This document shows, piece by piece, positions 63,122 to 64,000 of a stretch of 64,000 bases of DNA. The DNA is from Pseudoalteromonas sp. T1lg23B (GTDB lineage: Bacteria > Pseudomonadota > Gammaproteobacteria > Enterobacterales > Alteromonadaceae), in the NCBI RefSeq assembly GCF_002964665.1, contig NZ_PQBZ01000042.1, positions 555,097-619,096 on the forward strand, in the 5' to 3' direction. Position 1 is the stretch's first letter, and each line of letters begins with the position of its first letter. Under the pieces are notes generated by a model. It saw nothing but the letters and a program-made list of their open reading frames with translations, made no database searches and was not told the DNA's origin. Position numbers and translations under genes: made by a program.

Positions 63122-63755
63122 AATAAAAGTACATCTGGTTGATGATCAATGCCTCATAAGACAAGGTATGCGCTCATTACTACAACTGAGCGACAGCGTA
63201 ACCGTCACCGGTGAAGCCGATGGTGGCGAGCGTTTTTTACAGCAACTAGAAAATAACCAAGTGGATGCAGACGTGATATTACTCGATATGCGTATGCCGA
63301 AAGGGTCTGGTTTGGATGTGCTCAATGCGCCTCAGAGTCAACAAAGCGATTTGAAGTTTTTGATTTTAACAACCTTTAACGAGAACGAATTGCTATTAGG
63401 CGGCATGGCAGCAGGGGCAAAAGGCTATTTACTCAAAGACGTGTCGTTAGAAGAGCTAGTCGCTGCGATTAAGCGTGTACAGCAAGGCGAAATCGTGTTG
63501 CAAAGTGAGCTAACACAACAATTAATAAAGGCTAAGCTAGACGTCGAAACTAGGAATTTTCCCTCACTCACCGCTAAAGAAAAACAAATTTTATCCCTAA
63601 TGGTATCCGGTTTATCAAATAAAGAAATTGCCGCAAAAGTATTTAACGCCGAAGGGACGGTGCGCAATCACGTTTCAAATATTTTAAGTAAGCTGCAAGT
63701 CCGAGACCGTACCCAAGCCATTCTAAAAGCGTTAGAAACGGGCATACTCAACTGA
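63114..63755 (+). CDS. NarL/LuxR-type response regulator
   Basis: 213 aa. Receiver with VHLVDDQ and phospho-Asp in VILLDMRMPKGSG (about 58), then LKDVSLEELVAAI and a LuxR-type helix-turn-helix (LTAKEKQILSLMVSGLSNKE, IAAKVFNAEGTVRNHVSNIL). Partner of the kinase encoded upstream with overlapping stop/start. Targets unknown; the divergent membrane gene at 61106 is a candidate. Confidence 0.92.
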   Translation: MNKIKVHLVDDQCLIRQGMRSLLQLSDSVTVTGEADGGERFLQQLENNQVDADVILLDMRMPKGSGLDVLNAPQSQQSDLKFLILTTFNENELLLGGMAAGAKGYLLKDVSLEELVAAIKRVQQGEIVLQSELTQQLIKAKLDVETRNFPSLTAKEKQILSLMVSGLSNKEIAAKVFNAEGTVRNHVSNILSKLQVRDRTQAILKALETGILN

Positions 63756-63817
63756 AAAAGCACCGCTTATAAAGGCTAATTATCCACCATCTTGTTAGGT
63801 ATGATGGTTCGCGATGC

Positions 63818-64000
63818 TCAGGTCTTTTGCGCCGTTTTGGCTGGGCTATCATTAGAAACTGGCTTTACTTTTAGACCAAAGATGTAACGACAAACATCAA
63901 AAGGCTTAATGACATACACACAAAGTAAAATACAGATAAACAGTGAACTTAGCAGCAAGCTCAGCGACTTTATCGCAATACTCGCCTGCCACTGTACAAT
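63818..64000 (-). CDS. C-terminal end of a membrane-associated protein (truncated by window)
   Basis: On the minus strand a frame is open from the window edge to TGA at 63818-63820, 60 codons. It contains one hydrophobic segment (SLLLSSLFICILLCVYVIKP) followed by a polar, Lys-rich tail (LKVKPVSNDSPAKTAQKT), as at the end of an inner-membrane protein. The start lies outside the window, so identity cannot be given. Confidence 0.45.
   Translation of the reverse strand: MVQWQASIAIKSLSLLLSSLFICILLCVYVIKPFDVCRYIFGLKVKPVSNDSPAKTAQKT

Noticed and set aside
1..64000. CRISPR arrays, prophage, insertion sequences, tRNA or rRNA genes
   Set aside because: No regularly spaced repeats, transposase, integrase or structural RNA signature was recognised in the window.

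Overview
The window reads as a chromosome segment of a marine gammaproteobacterium of the Alteromonadales, most likely Pseudoalteromonas. This is inferred from the low GC, the secreted chitinase/LPMO/chitinase locus, the H-NOX signalling cluster, the GlrK/QseG/GlrR operon and many Sec-exported proteins. No tRNA, rRNA, CRISPR array or insertion sequence was recognised.

Region 1-7533 is the standout. It holds the right-hand part of a ribosomal natural-product (RiPP) cluster of the Burkholderia-type TOMM class (thiazole/oxazole-modified microcin). In order it encodes the C-terminal part of a cyclase-AAA-TPR regulator (N-terminus outside the window, apparently frameshifted), a 243-aa putative precursor with a nitrile-hydratase-like leader and a C-terminal cysteine, an intercistronic hairpin, an amidohydrolase, a PhyH-type Fe(II)/2-oxoglutarate dioxygenase, and a fused leader-binding/YcaO cyclodehydratase. 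No dehydrogenase or transporter is visible in the window.

Region 7617-17695 has a small outer-membrane barrel and then two paralogous operons of tiny exported EF-hand proteins (four genes at 8264-9240, three at 13366-14108). They flank ygiD, doxX, a LysR gene and a RebB-type R-body gene with an internal duplication. Each operon has the same sigma54-like promoter core and copies of a perfect palindrome, TGTTGC-N6-GCAACA, at identical distances (75 and 141 bp upstream). The glrK-qseG-glrR operon, encoding a sigma54 activator, is divergent from the second operon and is the obvious candidate regulator.

Region 17953-40908 is mostly housekeeping and accessory genes: a chemoreceptor, a DUF4153 membrane protein, an MFS permease, an ArsR/ArsP-like pair with palindromic operators and an M14 carboxypeptidase, a lipoprotein amine oxidase, a solitary AAA ATPase preceded by a perfect 26-bp inverted repeat, a secreted beta-helix/LamG protein, an esterase, anmK, a RecQ-like helicase, a DUF2235 hydrolase and a periplasmic binding protein.

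Region 41011-48299 is a chitin-degradation locus on the minus strand (GH18 with CBM5, AA10 LPMO with CBM5, GH18 with CBM5), ending in a terminator. Region 48863-52937 is a nitric-oxide signalling module: an H-NOX sensor, a cytoplasmic histidine kinase, a REC-HDOD protein whose phospho-Asp is replaced by Glu, and a divergent REC plus degenerate HD-GYP protein. Region 52900-64000 holds a TetR/MFP/RND efflux operon with a long palindrome before tetR, an Aer-like PAS chemoreceptor, hemH, a small membrane protein, a NarL-type two-component pair, and the 3' end of one more gene on the minus strand.
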